Source: Curtobacterium sp. UNCCL20 | GTDB taxonomy: Bacteria; Actinomycetota; Actinomycetes; Actinomycetales; Microbacteriaceae | Length of the DNA: 64,000 bases | NCBI RefSeq assembly: GCF_900101675.1 | Contig: NZ_FNKG01000001.1 | Location: 1,099,378-1,163,377 of the forward strand | Direction: 5' to 3' | Part shown: piece by piece, positions 7,682-17,871 of the stretch | Layout of the letters: the number at the start of each line of letters is the position of its first letter | Position numbering within the stretch: position 1 is the stretch's first letter | Notes under the pieces: generated by a model | Database searches by the model: none | The model's input: the letters and a program-made list of their open reading frames with translations, nothing else | Told to the model about the DNA's origin: nothing | Translations under genes and position numbers: made by a program

Positions 7682-8950
7682 GTGCTCTTCCTCTCCCAAG
7701 TGCTCGCGTCGGTCGTGCTGGCCGTCGTCACCGCCCGTCGCCCTGCGGTGGGGCTCGCCGTCGTCCTCGCCGTCGCAGCCGGGCTGCCGTTCGGCGCGGC
7801 ACAGCTGGTGCTCGGCACCACCTGGCACCCGGCGGTCACGATCGCCCTCGCCATGGTGCTGGTCTGTGCGCTCCGGAACCCCCGCGCAGTCGGCACGGTC
7901 CTGGCGGCCAGGCCGCTCGTCACCGCCGCGCTGGTGACGTTCCTCGTGGTCGCGGTCGTCACGTCGTGGTCGACCGGCCGAGCGGGCGACCTGGGGACCC
8001 TCGTCATGCAGATCGTCGCGCCGGTGGCCGTCTTCGTCGTGGTGTCGACGGCGACCGCCGAGGGGCTCCTCCGGCCTGGCACGGTCGCGCGGACCTTCGT
8101 CGCGGTCTGCGTCGGCGCGGCGCTGATCCTGATCGCCGTCTGGGCCGGGATCGTCACGCAACCGTGGCAGTCCGAGGTCGAGTCATCCCGGTGGTGGAGC
8201 GTCGAGCCGGACCGCATGACCGGCACGTTCGACCACCCGCTCGTGGCGTCGCTCTGGCTGTCGGCAGCGGTGCCGCTCGCCTGCGACCTCCGCTCAGCGT
8301 GGGTCCGCGTGTCCGTCGTCCTGACGCTGCTCTTCGCGATCGCCCTCACCGGTTCACGTCTCGCGCTCGTCGTGGCGGGGGTCGCCGCCGTCGTGGTCCT
8401 CCTGCGCTCGAGGGTCCACGCGATGACCAAGGCCACCGTGGTCATCCTCCTCACCACCGCCACGGCCTGGTTCCTGCAGTCGTCCGCCGCCGATCTGGTG
8501 AACGAGCGCTTCGCGGACGACGGAGGGTCGAGCTCGGCGCGACTGCAGTCCCTGCGGCTCGCCGCCGACGTCTGGTCCGAGACGATCGTGTTCGGGCGTG
8601 GGTTCGGAGCCAGCGAACAGGTCACCCGCAACGCCCTCATCTCGACGACGTTCGAGAACCCGGTCGTGATGTTCTCGATCGACTTCGGCGTCGTCGCCAC
8701 GATGCTGTTCTTCGGCGCCCTCGTCGGGATCCTCGTGCGGACGAGCCGCGAGACGACGGTCGCCGGGGCGCGGCTCGGCGCCGTGCTGGTGCTCGTGTCC
8801 ATCCTCGGCTTCAACTCGCTCAGTACGAACACCCCGATCGGCCTCGTCGTGTTCCTCTTGCTCGCGCTCGCCGGAGCGCCCCGGCCCGCCGCAGGGCGTC
8901 CCGAGCCGTCACCGGGCACCCGGCCGTCCGCGCACGGGGTCCTTGCATGA
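7682..8950 (+). CDS. O-antigen polymerase/ligase-like membrane protein (Wzy type)
   Basis: 422 residues, almost entirely hydrophobic helices (about 10 or more spans), with a larger non-membrane loop around 'WQSEVESSRWWSVEPDRMTGTF', as in Wzy/WaaL proteins. 'GRGFGASEQVTRNALISTTFENPVVMFSIDFGVVA' resembles the C-terminal Wzy_C pattern. It probably polymerises lipid-linked exopolysaccharide repeat units on the outer face of the membrane. The start GTG 7682 follows the strongest Shine-Dalgarno sequence in the region. The stop overlaps the ATG of the flippase (ATGA at 8947-8950). Family membership rests on topology and context, since Wzy sequences diverge strongly. Confidence 0.78.
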   Translation: MLFLSQVLASVVLAVVTARRPAVGLAVVLAVAAGLPFGAAQLVLGTTWHPAVTIALAMVLVCALRNPRAVGTVLAARPLVTAALVTFLVVAVVTSWSTGRAGDLGTLVMQIVAPVAVFVVVSTATAEGLLRPGTVARTFVAVCVGAALILIAVWAGIVTQPWQSEVESSRWWSVEPDRMTGTFDHPLVASLWLSAAVPLACDLRSAWVRVSVVLTLLFAIALTGSRLALVVAGVAAVVVLLRSRVHAMTKATVVILLTTATAWFLQSSAADLVNERFADDGGSSSARLQSLRLAADVWSETIVFGRGFGASEQVTRNALISTTFENPVVMFSIDFGVVATMLFFGALVGILVRTSRETTVAGARLGAVLVLVSILGFNSLSTNTPIGLVVFLLLALAGAPRPAAGRPEPSPGTRPSAHGVLA

Positions 8951-10254
8951 GCGGCGGCCGGCGCGGGACGAACATCCTGATCGCGCTCGTCGGGAACGGG
9001 TTCGCGCCGTTGGCGTCGATCGCGACCGCACCGATCCTGGCGCACTCGCTCGGGGTCGACGGCCGGGGCGAGACCGCCGCGGTGCTCGCCCCGCTGCTCC
9101 TCGCGACCGCACTCGGTGCCTTCGGGATCCCCGCGGCGGTGACCTGGGCCGTCGCCAGGTACCCCGTCCTCGCGCCGAGCACCACCCGTCGCGGTGCGCT
9201 CCTCGCGCTGGTGACCGGTGCACTGTCCGCTGCTGCCGTCGTGCTGTCCGCTCCGTACTTCGCGGCCGACGACGGTCCTCTGGCCGCCCTGATCGCCCTC
9301 GCCGCGCTCGCGGTGGTCCCGACGCTCCTCGTCTCGGTCCTGCAGGCGACCGCGGCGGGGCTGCACCGATGGCGGGCGGTCGCCGTCGAGCGTGCGCTGA
9401 CCGCCGCCTTCCGGCTCGCCGCCCTGGGCGTCTGCGCCGGGACGGGCCTCCTCGACGTCCGCGGAGCCGTCGTCATCCTCGCCGTCTCGCCGTGCATCGG
9501 CGCGCTCGCGTACCTCCGGGTGCTCCGTCGGACGTCCGGTGCCGCCGGCTCCGCGCAGACCCAGGACCCGCCCCGGACCCGCACCCTCGTGGCCTTCGGG
9601 TCCCGCGTCTGGTTCGGGTCCGTCTCGGGCGTGCTCCTGACGCGGCTCGACCAGGCGCTGATGAGTCCGCTGTCCGGGGCCGCCGAACTCGGACTGTACG
9701 TCGTCGCGGTGACCGTGGCGGAGATCCCGCTCGTGATCAGCAACGCCGTGCGGGACGTCTCCTTCGCGGCGGACGCCGCCGACGCGGACGACGGTCGCAT
9801 GCTGACCGCTTCCCGGCTGTCGTCCGCGACGACGCTGGTGCTGTGTGCCGTGCTCGCAGCGACCGCCTGGTGGTGGTTGCCGGTCGTCTTCGGTACGGCG
9901 TTCGCCGCGGCGCTCCCCGCGTGCCTCGTCCTGTTGGCGGCCACCGCCGTCGGCGGGCAGGGTGCGCTCGCCGGTGTGACGCTGAGTGCGCGGGGCGCGC
10001 CCGGTCGGCGGAGCCTCTCCCTGGCCGGCGCGGCGGTCGTGAACACGGCCCTGCTCGTGCTGCTCGTGCCGGATCTCGGCGCCGTCGGCGCAGCGTTGGG
10101 CACGCTCGTCGGGTGTTGGATCTCGAGCTCGGCCAACGTCCTCCAGGTCTGGCAGAAGCACGGGATCCGCCCGTGGTCCTTCTACGGACTGCGCAGCGCG
10201 GACCTCCACGTCCTCCGCGCCGTGGTCGTGCGTCGACGAGCCCGTGGTGCCTGA
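8947..10254 (+). CDS. Polysaccharide flippase-like membrane protein (Wzx/MATE superfamily)
   Basis: 435 residues with about 12-14 hydrophobic helices. The N-terminus 'GTNILIALVGNGFAPLASIATAPILA' and later 'GSRVWFGSVSGVLLTRLDQALMSPL' with 'SGAAELGLYVVAVTVAE' are the typical Wzx/polysaccharide-export pattern (membrane helix followed by a D/Q-A-L-M motif). It probably flips undecaprenyl-linked repeat units for the adjacent polymerase. The start ATG overlaps the polymerase stop, so both come from one message. The ORF ends 97 bases before the Tat-exported protein. Confidence 0.84.
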   Translation: MSGGRRGTNILIALVGNGFAPLASIATAPILAHSLGVDGRGETAAVLAPLLLATALGAFGIPAAVTWAVARYPVLAPSTTRRGALLALVTGALSAAAVVLSAPYFAADDGPLAALIALAALAVVPTLLVSVLQATAAGLHRWRAVAVERALTAAFRLAALGVCAGTGLLDVRGAVVILAVSPCIGALAYLRVLRRTSGAAGSAQTQDPPRTRTLVAFGSRVWFGSVSGVLLTRLDQALMSPLSGAAELGLYVVAVTVAEIPLVISNAVRDVSFAADAADADDGRMLTASRLSSATTLVLCAVLAATAWWWLPVVFGTAFAAALPACLVLLAATAVGGQGALAGVTLSARGAPGRRSLSLAGAAVVNTALLVLLVPDLGAVGAALGTLVGCWISSSANVLQVWQKHGIRPWSFYGLRSADLHVLRAVVVRRRARGA

Positions 10255-10351
10255 CTGCATACGACATCCACGGGATTCCCTTCTCGTCGCTCACGAGTCC
10301 TAGCGTTCCTCACACCTCCGCGGAGTCGCCGCGGGGCAGGAACGAGGACGC

Positions 10352-11770
10352 ATGCCCCAGAACACTGCCGTCGACCGCACGCGGAAGCACGGCTCCGAAC
10401 CCTCCGACGGGCCGACACGACGCGCCGTACTGGTCGGCGGCGTCGCGATCGGCCTCACTGCCGCGCTCGCCGGTGGGCCGCTGTGGGGCGCCAGGAGCGC
10501 CCGTGCCGCGACCCCCAGGACCTTCTACGTCGACCCGAAGGGCGGCGATGACGCGGCGGCGGGAACGCCCTCGTGGCGGAGCTGGGCGTCGACGGCCCGG
10601 GCGAACGCCGCACTCGCGGCGGGGGAGATCGGGACGGGGGACACCCTCCTGCTCCGCCGCGGTCGTCGACACTTCGGGGTCCTCCGCCCGGGCGCCGTCG
10701 GGGGACTGACCATCGGATCCTGGGGTGACGAGCCCGAGTCGCCGGAGGTCACCGCCTACAAGTACGTCCAGAGTGAAGCGTGCTGGGTCCGGGTCGGCGA
10801 CGACCTGTGGGCGGTCGACATCAGAGGCGCTGCCCACGGCCGGACGCACCACGGCCACGTGAGCGCCTGGTCGACGGAGGTCGGCTTCATCAAGGTCGAC
10901 GGCACGATCCACGGCGACCGCAAGGGCTCGGTCTCCAGCCTGCACGCTGCGTGGCAGTTCGTCTCCTCGGGTGCCACGGTCACCGTCCGGAACCCGGAGA
11001 ACCCGAGTCGCGGTGGGAGGAGGGTCTGGCTGGCGGTCGCCGAGCCGATCCTCGAAGGACGGTCCGGCGTCGTCGTCACCGATCTCGTCCTCCGCGGGAC
11101 CGGTCGCAATGCGGTGCAGACCTCGTCCGCCGTCCCTACGCGTGGCTTCGAGCTCCGGGACTGCACGGTGGGTGAGGCGGGCGGGGGCTTCGCCAGCGAC
11201 GGCGTCTCGCGCTTCGGCAACGGCGTCCAGGTCTGGTCCGGTGCCGAGGACGTCCTCGTGCAGTCCACCACGATCACCGATTGCTGGGACACCGCGACGA
11301 CGATCCAGGGCCCCGTGCAGCTCGGCGACGTCGGGTGGCGGAACGTGGTGTTCGAGGGCAACGACCTCGACCGCAACATGCAGGGGTTCGAGTACTGGTC
11401 GACCGGTGCGCGCTCCGGTGCTCCGGGAACGGCCTGCACCTTCCGGGGCAACCGGAGTTCGGCGGCGGGCTCGAGCTGGAGTCGGACCATCCGGCCCGAT
11501 CGCGCGGGCAAGGGGAGCCACCTGCTCTTCTACGGCGACTCCGCGGTGATCGAGGTGCGCATCGAGGGGAACACCTTCAGCGGTGCCTCGGACAGCTACC
11601 TCTACGCGAACCGGGCGATCCCGGAACGGCTCCGGTCCGACCGCAACGTCATCGAACTGACGCAGGAGACCCGGTTGCAGTGGCAGACGGCGGACCGGAT
11701 CGGCGACGCAGCCGCGTGGTCCGAGCGGACCGGACTGGAGCGGTCGTCCACGTTCCGCACGATCGCCTGA
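10352..11770 (+). CDS. Tat-exported right-handed beta-helix protein
   Basis: 472 residues. The N-terminus has a twin-arginine signal: 'TRRAVLVGGVAIGLTAALAG' with an Ala-x-Ala site near 'SARAATPRT'. The mature part opens with 'FYVDPKGGDDAAAGTPSW', the usual entry to pectate-lyase-like parallel beta-helices, and continues with short repeating strands ('LRDCTVGEAGGGFASDG', 'GVQVWSGAEDVLVQSTTITD'). It may be a polysaccharide lyase or tailoring enzyme for the EPS made next to it, but no catalytic residues can be assigned. ATG 10352 has GAGGA 7 bases upstream. A bidirectional hairpin follows the gene. Confidence 0.8.
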   Translation: MPQNTAVDRTRKHGSEPSDGPTRRAVLVGGVAIGLTAALAGGPLWGARSARAATPRTFYVDPKGGDDAAAGTPSWRSWASTARANAALAAGEIGTGDTLLLRRGRRHFGVLRPGAVGGLTIGSWGDEPESPEVTAYKYVQSEACWVRVGDDLWAVDIRGAAHGRTHHGHVSAWSTEVGFIKVDGTIHGDRKGSVSSLHAAWQFVSSGATVTVRNPENPSRGGRRVWLAVAEPILEGRSGVVVTDLVLRGTGRNAVQTSSAVPTRGFELRDCTVGEAGGGFASDGVSRFGNGVQVWSGAEDVLVQSTTITDCWDTATTIQGPVQLGDVGWRNVVFEGNDLDRNMQGFEYWSTGARSGAPGTACTFRGNRSSAAGSSWSRTIRPDRAGKGSHLLFYGDSAVIEVRIEGNTFSGASDSYLYANRAIPERLRSDRNVIELTQETRLQWQTADRIGDAAAWSERTGLERSSTFRTIA

Positions 11771-11784
11771 GCCGGGCGAGACGA

Positions 11785-11826
11785 AGCCGCACGGGGCGCC
11801 GACGTCGTCGGTCGTCCCGTGCGGCT
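11785..11826. terminator. Bidirectional hairpin between convergent genes
   Basis: AGCCGCACGGG (11785-11795) pairs perfectly with CCCGTGCGGCT (11816-11826) around a 20-base loop that can itself fold. It lies 15 bases after the beta-helix stop and 21 bases before the BY-kinase stop, so it can serve both strands. Confidence 0.75.
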
Positions 11827-11846
11827 CGTGCGTGGCCCCTCCGACG

Positions 11847-13349
<1,503 letters not shown>

Positions 13350-13393
13350 GTCGTCTCCCAGGTCGAGGACATCGCTGCATGCCCGTCGCTAAA

Positions 13394-13415
13394 ACATATC
13401 ACATTGTAGTATTAT
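13394..13415. promoter_or_regulatory. AT-rich divergent promoter region of BY-kinase and acyltransferase
   Basis: This short AT-rich block in a GC-rich background holds ACATATCA (13394-13401; reverse strand TGATATGT, an extended -10-like box toward the BY-kinase) and TATTAT (13410-13415; -10-like toward the acyltransferase). No convincing -35 box is visible for either. Confidence 0.5.
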
Positions 13416-13437
13416 GTTCACGACGACGAGGAGACCG

Positions 13438-15462
13438 ATGCACACCACACCGAGGACAGCCGCCACCGGCGGGTTCCGCCGAGACATCCAAGGCTTGCGC
13501 GCGGTCGCCGTGCTGCTCGTCCTCCTCGAGCACGCCCACCTGGGGGTCTCCGGCGGCTACATCGGAGTGGACGTCTTCTTCGTGATCTCGGGGTTCCTCA
13601 TCACGGGGCACCTGATCCGGGAACTCGACCGCCGAGGCAGGATCGACCTCGCGGCCTTCTGGGCGCGCCGCGTCCGCCGCATCCTCCCCGCGGCCGTCAC
13701 GGTCGGACTCGTGACGACGCTCGCCGCCCTCGCGCTCATGCCGCCGCTCATCGCCGACGACCTCGGGAAGACCGCGGTCGCCGCGCTCCTGTCGGTGCCG
13801 AACCTGCTGTTCGCCGCTCAGGGGACGAACTACCTCGCGGGCAATGCGCCGTCGCCGTTCCAGCACTACTGGTCGCTCGGCGTCGAGGAGCAGTTCTACC
13901 TCGTGTGGCCACTCCTCCTGCTCCTCCTGTGGTGGCTGGGACGACGCGTCGGTCGGACGGGTCCGATGCGCGTGGTCACGCTCGGCATCGCTGCGGTGGT
14001 GATCGCCTCGGCCGTGCTCTCCGTCGTCCTGACGGCGGTGTCACAGCCGTGGGCGTTCTTCTCGCTCCCCACTCGCGCGTGGGAACTCGCGCTCGGTGGC
14101 CTCGTGGCGGTGGCGGTCAGCCGCAGGGTCGTCGTGCCCGCTCGATGGTCCGCGCTCCTCGGCTGGCTCGCACTGGCGATCCTGGTCGTCTCCGCACTGC
14201 TCTACGACGCGGGCACGACCTACCCCGGCGTGGCCGCACTGGTACCGGCCACCGCTGCGGCGGCCCTCGTCTGGGCCGGGACCGCCGACGGGGGACGGGG
14301 CCCCGTCCTGCTGCTCCGCCTCCGACCGTTGCAGTACCTCGGCCGCGTGTCCTACTCGCTGTACCTCTGGCACTGGCCGCTGCTCGTGATCCCGCAGGCC
14401 GCGATCGGCTTGGCCACACCGCTCCCGCTCTGGTCGCGGGTCGGCGCGGTCCTCGTCGCGCTGGTGCTCGCGGACGTGACGACGCGGTGCATCGAGGGAC
14501 CGCTGCGGACCGCGCGCGCGACCGCGTCCAGTCTCCGCGTCGTGCTCACCGGGACGGCCGCATCCGCCGCCGCTGTCCTCGTCGTGCTCGCGGCGCTGCC
14601 CGTCGTGGATCAGCGCCCGCTCTCGACCGACCGTGACGCGGCGGACGTCGTCCCGAGCACGGCCCCCGTGTTCACGGACTTCGTCCCCGCCGACCTCGAA
14701 CCATCGCTCCGTTCCGCCTCCTCGTCGGGGACGACCATCAACCGCAACGGCTGTCACATCAACGAGCGTGCGGAGGTGGCCGTGAACGACTGCGTCCTCG
14801 GTGACGCCGAGGGAACCCGGACGGTCGCGCTCGTCGGGGACTCGCACGCCGCGCACTGGTTCCCGGCACTCGAGCGCTGGGCGGGGAAGGTCGGCGATGT
14901 GCGACTCCTCGCGTACACGAAGGCCGGCTGTCCCGTCGTCGACGTCACGGTGCGGTTGAAGAGCACGGCGTTCCACGACTGCGACACCTGGCGTGCCGGT
15001 GTGGTCGAGAAGCTCGACCGGGTCCAGCCGGACGTGATCCTCCTGTCGAACGCAAGCCGGTTCGACCTCGTGTCCGACCAACCGCGAGCGGCGGCGTGGA
15101 GCGACGGGCTCCGACGGCTGCTCGGCGAGCTGCCGACGTCGTCCCGGGTCACCGTGCTCGCGGACACCCCGGACTTCCCGGAGTCCGTTCCACGGTGCGC
15201 ATCGGCGACCCTCGACGACCTGCGGCGCTGTGGTGTCGCTCGTGCCGACACGATCGACGCCGACTGGCAGAGCCGTGAGCGTGCAGCCACCGACTCGGCC
15301 GGGCACACGTACCGGGACCTCACCGACTGGTTCTGCGACGCCGACCGGTGCGGAGTCGTCTCGGGCACGACGCTGATGTACCGCGACCAGGGACACCTGA
15401 CCGAGGAGTGGTCCGCATCGCTGTGGAAGCCGATCGGCGAGGCGGTGGCCGCTGCCCGCTGA
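13438..15462 (+). CDS. OafA/YrhL-type acyltransferase with C-terminal SGNH domain
   Basis: 674 residues. The N-terminal Acyl_transf_3 domain opens 'RRDIQGLRAVAVLLVLLEHA' with the conserved Arg/His, followed by 'GVDVFFVISGFLITGHLIREL' and about ten membrane helices. A C-terminal extracytoplasmic SGNH domain starts near 'TVALVGDSHAAHWFPALERW' (Ser nucleophile in GDSH) and ends with the Asp/His of 'DQGHLTEEWS'. It transfers acyl groups, commonly acetyl, to surface polysaccharide. I chose ATG 13438, which has GAGGAG at 13428-13433, over the in-frame ATG 13414 that overlaps the -10 box. Its stop abuts the stop of the convergent methyltransferase. Confidence 0.9.
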   Translation: MHTTPRTAATGGFRRDIQGLRAVAVLLVLLEHAHLGVSGGYIGVDVFFVISGFLITGHLIRELDRRGRIDLAAFWARRVRRILPAAVTVGLVTTLAALALMPPLIADDLGKTAVAALLSVPNLLFAAQGTNYLAGNAPSPFQHYWSLGVEEQFYLVWPLLLLLLWWLGRRVGRTGPMRVVTLGIAAVVIASAVLSVVLTAVSQPWAFFSLPTRAWELALGGLVAVAVSRRVVVPARWSALLGWLALAILVVSALLYDAGTTYPGVAALVPATAAAALVWAGTADGGRGPVLLLRLRPLQYLGRVSYSLYLWHWPLLVIPQAAIGLATPLPLWSRVGAVLVALVLADVTTRCIEGPLRTARATASSLRVVLTGTAASAAAVLVVLAALPVVDQRPLSTDRDAADVVPSTAPVFTDFVPADLEPSLRSASSSGTTINRNGCHINERAEVAVNDCVLGDAEGTRTVALVGDSHAAHWFPALERWAGKVGDVRLLAYTKAGCPVVDVTVRLKSTAFHDCDTWRAGVVEKLDRVQPDVILLSNASRFDLVSDQPRAAAWSDGLRRLLGELPTSSRVTVLADTPDFPESVPRCASATLDDLRRCGVARADTIDADWQSRERAATDSAGHTYRDLTDWFCDADRCGVVSGTTLMYRDQGHLTEEWSASLWKPIGEAVAAAR

Positions 15463-16605
15463 TCAGGCGCGCCGCGACGCCGTCACCGTGAACTTGTCCG
15501 TCCGGGTCACCTGCCGCGTCGGTCCGACGACCTTCTCGAGCACGCCCCGGTACCGCAGGTGCGAGTTCCACACGCACCACAGTTCACCGCTGGACTGGAG
15601 GATCGTGGCCGCGTTCCGGAACATCGCCTCGGCAGCGTCCGTGGTCACGGTGGTGTCCGCGTGGAACGGCGGGTTGCAGAGGACGAGCTGTGCGGAGCCC
15701 TCGCCGAGTTCGTCGCCGGCGTCGCTCCGCACGACGTCGACTCGCGCACCCACACCGTTCGCCGCTGCCGTCCCGCGGGTCGACGCGACCGCGATGGCGG
15801 AGACGTCGGTGGCGATCACCTTCACCGACGGTCGACGGAGTGCGATGGCCGCGGCGATCACACCGTTCCCGCAGCCGAGGTCGACGACGGTGCGGGCGGA
15901 CGGGACGGCGCCGTCCATCACGTCGAGCAGGACCCGGGTGCCCTGGTCGAGCGAGTTCCCGGCGAACACGCCGCCGTGCGCGACGATCGTCATCCCGAGC
16001 GCGTCCACGTGCACGGACCTCGGCCACGGGTTGGTCGCGTCGGCACGCGTGGCGGAAGCACGGAGCGGGTCATGTGCGATGAGCAGCCGGGACTTCCCAC
16101 GCCCCCGCGACGCCGTGACCTCGCCGAAGTACCGGCGCAGGACGTCGTTCTGCGACAGGTTCATGTGCTTCGTGACCCCGCCGCAGAGCAGGACGACATC
16201 GGGGGCGGCGAAGCGTGCGACCGCGCGGGCGATCTCGTCGAGTCGGTCGTTCGACTTCGACAGGCGCAGCAGCACGAGGCGCACGTCCCGGAACGCCTGC
16301 TCGAGCGAGTCGGGGTGGTGGAATCCCCGGCGGCCGAACGTGCCGGCGTTCGCCTCGAGCGCGCGGACTCCGACCAGCGAGTCCTGGACGACGCGGACGT
16401 CCGACGCGCCGTGCACCGTGATGGCACCGAGGGTCAGGACGCCGTGGCGGTCGTCGACGACAGCCACCTCACCGGGTTGGCGGAGCGCATCCCCGTGGAC
16501 GTGCGGTGCCTCGTCGAGGATGAACCGGTCCGTCCCGTCGATCGCGATGAGGTCCGGCGCGTCGTGGTCACGGCGGCGGAAGAAGTCGGCGAAGTCGGGT
16601 GGCAC
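15463..16605 (-). CDS. RsmC/RlmG-type rRNA guanine-N2 methyltransferase
   Basis: 380 residues, GTG start at 16605. The C-terminal half is a class I SAM methyltransferase (MTS domain) with motif I 'VVDLGCGNGVIAAAIALRRP' and the N2-guanine catalytic motif 'NPPFH' in 'LVLCNPPFHADTTV'. The N-terminal half is a degenerate copy, as in RsmC and RlmG. It probably methylates a guanine in 16S or 23S rRNA; the sequence alone does not separate RlmG from RsmC. It stands alone on the minus strand. Stop codons of this gene and the acyltransferase meet as TGATCA (15460-15465), so there is no room for a terminator between them. Confidence 0.85.
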   Translation of the reverse strand: MPPDFADFFRRRDHDAPDLIAIDGTDRFILDEAPHVHGDALRQPGEVAVVDDRHGVLTLGAITVHGASDVRVVQDSLVGVRALEANAGTFGRRGFHHPDSLEQAFRDVRLVLLRLSKSNDRLDEIARAVARFAAPDVVLLCGGVTKHMNLSQNDVLRRYFGEVTASRGRGKSRLLIAHDPLRASATRADATNPWPRSVHVDALGMTIVAHGGVFAGNSLDQGTRVLLDVMDGAVPSARTVVDLGCGNGVIAAAIALRRPSVKVIATDVSAIAVASTRGTAAANGVGARVDVVRSDAGDELGEGSAQLVLCNPPFHADTTVTTDAAEAMFRNAATILQSSGELWCVWNSHLRYRGVLEKVVGPTRQVTRTDKFTVTASRRA

Positions 16606-16658
16606 GGCGCCAGCGTACCGAGGGCGCGGCGGTCAGTGCGTCAGCGTGGCCGGTGCGG

Positions 16659-17279
16659 TCAGGAGCCGCCGAACACCGTGAGGAACGCCGCCGCGAACGC
16701 CCCCGCGCCCACCAGGGTCAGGGCGACGGCGAGCCATCGCACGCCGCAGCTGCGCAGCCGACGGACCACGACCCAGGCGAGGACGGCCACGCCGATCACG
16801 ATGCTGATGGTCCACCAGATCCAGCCGGTGGTCTCGACGACCCGCAAGAGGCCGTCGATGCCGTCACCGATCATGACCGCTGCCGGCACCTCTCCGCCGA
16901 CGGCACGGAGCACGGGCCGCTCGGACCACCACCAGACGCCCGCGACGCCGATCACCGGCCCGGCCAGGGTCGCGATCGTGAAGTAGAGGTCGCCGGGACC
17001 GTAGGAGCCCGGGAAGCCCCGCAGCGTCGACACGACGGTGTAGCCCTGCAGCAGCCCGTGGAAGAGGAGCAGCCCCATCACCGCACCGACCCACCACGGA
17101 CGCGCACTCGTCCAACGGGCGCAGACCACGACGACCGCGAACGTCAGGATCGTCCACCCGCCGTTCGAGTTGGCGAAGGAGCGGAGACCATCCGGCAGGA
17201 CGGTCTGGAGCAGCGACGTGCAGCCGCCGAGGACCAACCCTGCGGCGGCGGCGACGGCCCACCATCCGATGACGCGCAC
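16659..17279 (-). CDS. Multi-pass membrane protein of unknown function (possibly DUF6518)
   Basis: 206 residues with about six hydrophobic helices, among them 'VIGWWAVAAAAGLVLGG', 'WWVGAVMGLLLFHGLLQGY', 'WIWWTISIVIGVAVLAWVVV' and a C-terminal span. The motif 'LRGFPGSYGPGDLYFTIATL' between helices recalls a small actinobacterial membrane family that I believe is DUF6518, but I cannot confirm this. 'GGCTS' near the N-terminus resembles a lipobox but lies in the middle of a helix, so I do not call it a lipoprotein. It lies between the rRNA methyltransferase and hspR and shows no operon partner. Confidence 0.7.
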   Translation of the reverse strand: MRVIGWWAVAAAAGLVLGGCTSLLQTVLPDGLRSFANSNGGWTILTFAVVVVCARWTSARPWWVGAVMGLLLFHGLLQGYTVVSTLRGFPGSYGPGDLYFTIATLAGPVIGVAGVWWWSERPVLRAVGGEVPAAVMIGDGIDGLLRVVETTGWIWWTISIVIGVAVLAWVVVRRLRSCGVRWLAVALTLVGAGAFAAAFLTVFGGS

Positions 17280-17323
17280 GACTCATTGTGGCAGGTGCTC
17301 TGTGTATCACATGCCGGGTCTTT

Positions 17324-17743
17324 TCAGTGGGGGCCGCGGTAGAGCACGATCTGTGTGTTCCGCTGCGGACGCGACCCGGCCTTCAGGGAGATCGCCGCGC
17401 CGGTCGTCGTGGCGGCGAAGACCCGCGCGCCCGGTCGGTTGATGAGCTGATCGGCCAACGCCGTCTCGAGCTCACGGACGCGGTCACGGAGTTCCTTGTT
17501 CTCGTTCTCGAGCTCGAGCACCCGCCGGATGCCCTCGAGCGACACACCCTCGGACCCGAGCCGCGCGATCTCGCGCAACTGCGCGATGTCGCGCATCGAG
17601 TAGCGACGGGACCCACCGCGGGTGCGCCCGGGTACGACCAGGCCGAGCCGGTCGTACTGCCGCAGCGTCTGCGGGTGCATCTCCGCCAGCTCTGCCGCGA
17701 CGGCGATCGCGAAGACGGGCGAGTTCTCGTCCATGTCGGTCAT
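17324..17743 (-). CDS. hspR: Heat-shock repressor HspR (MerR family)
   Basis: 139 residues. The MerR-type winged-helix N-terminus has the HspR form 'VFAIAVAAELAEMHPQTLRQYDRLGLVVPGRTRGGSRRYS', which continues 'MRDIAQLREIARL'. A leucine-rich coiled coil ('GIRRVLELENENKELRDRV') follows, then a basic tail. In Actinobacteria HspR binds the HAIR repeat with DnaK as co-repressor and represses dnaK and clpB. HAIR-like sites occur at 21477-21497 and 34960-34980. It is last in the dnaK operon, separated from dnaJ by 128 bases that hold a repeat-family hairpin, so its level may be set partly by read-through (inference). Confidence 0.93.
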   Translation of the reverse strand: MTDMDENSPVFAIAVAAELAEMHPQTLRQYDRLGLVVPGRTRGGSRRYSMRDIAQLREIARLGSEGVSLEGIRRVLELENENKELRDRVRELETALADQLINRPGARVFAATTTGAAISLKAGSRPQRNTQIVLYRGPH

Positions 17744-17777
17744 GGCGTGTTCCTTTCCGTCGTCCGCGGGGATGGCA

Positions 17778-17840
17778 GACCCAGCCTGGAGGCCCGGCGA
17801 GCGTCCGTCAGGAAGCCGCGCCGTTCCTCCAGGCCGGGTC
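17778..17840. repeat. Repeat-family hairpin between dnaJ and hspR
   Basis: Arms GACCCAGCCTGGAGG (17778-17792) and CCTCCAGGCCGGGTC (17826-17840) pair over 15 bases with one G/T-type mismatch around a 33-base loop. It contains the CTGGAGG core of the dispersed element. In the transcript it separates dnaJ from hspR and could attenuate the distal gene. Confidence 0.72.
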
Positions 17841-17871
17841 TCGTGCGTTTCTTGCGTCGTCAGCGCACGCG

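Noticed and set aside
7330..10260. 976-codon open frame on the minus strand opposite the Wzy/Wzx genes
   Set aside because: Opposite strand shows hydrophobic-helix proteins with proper start sites; the reverse frame has no start context or domains.
16659..17279. Lipoprotein call based on GGCTS near the N-terminus
   Set aside because: The Cys falls in the first of several hydrophobic helices of a multi-pass protein and lacks a proper lipobox context.
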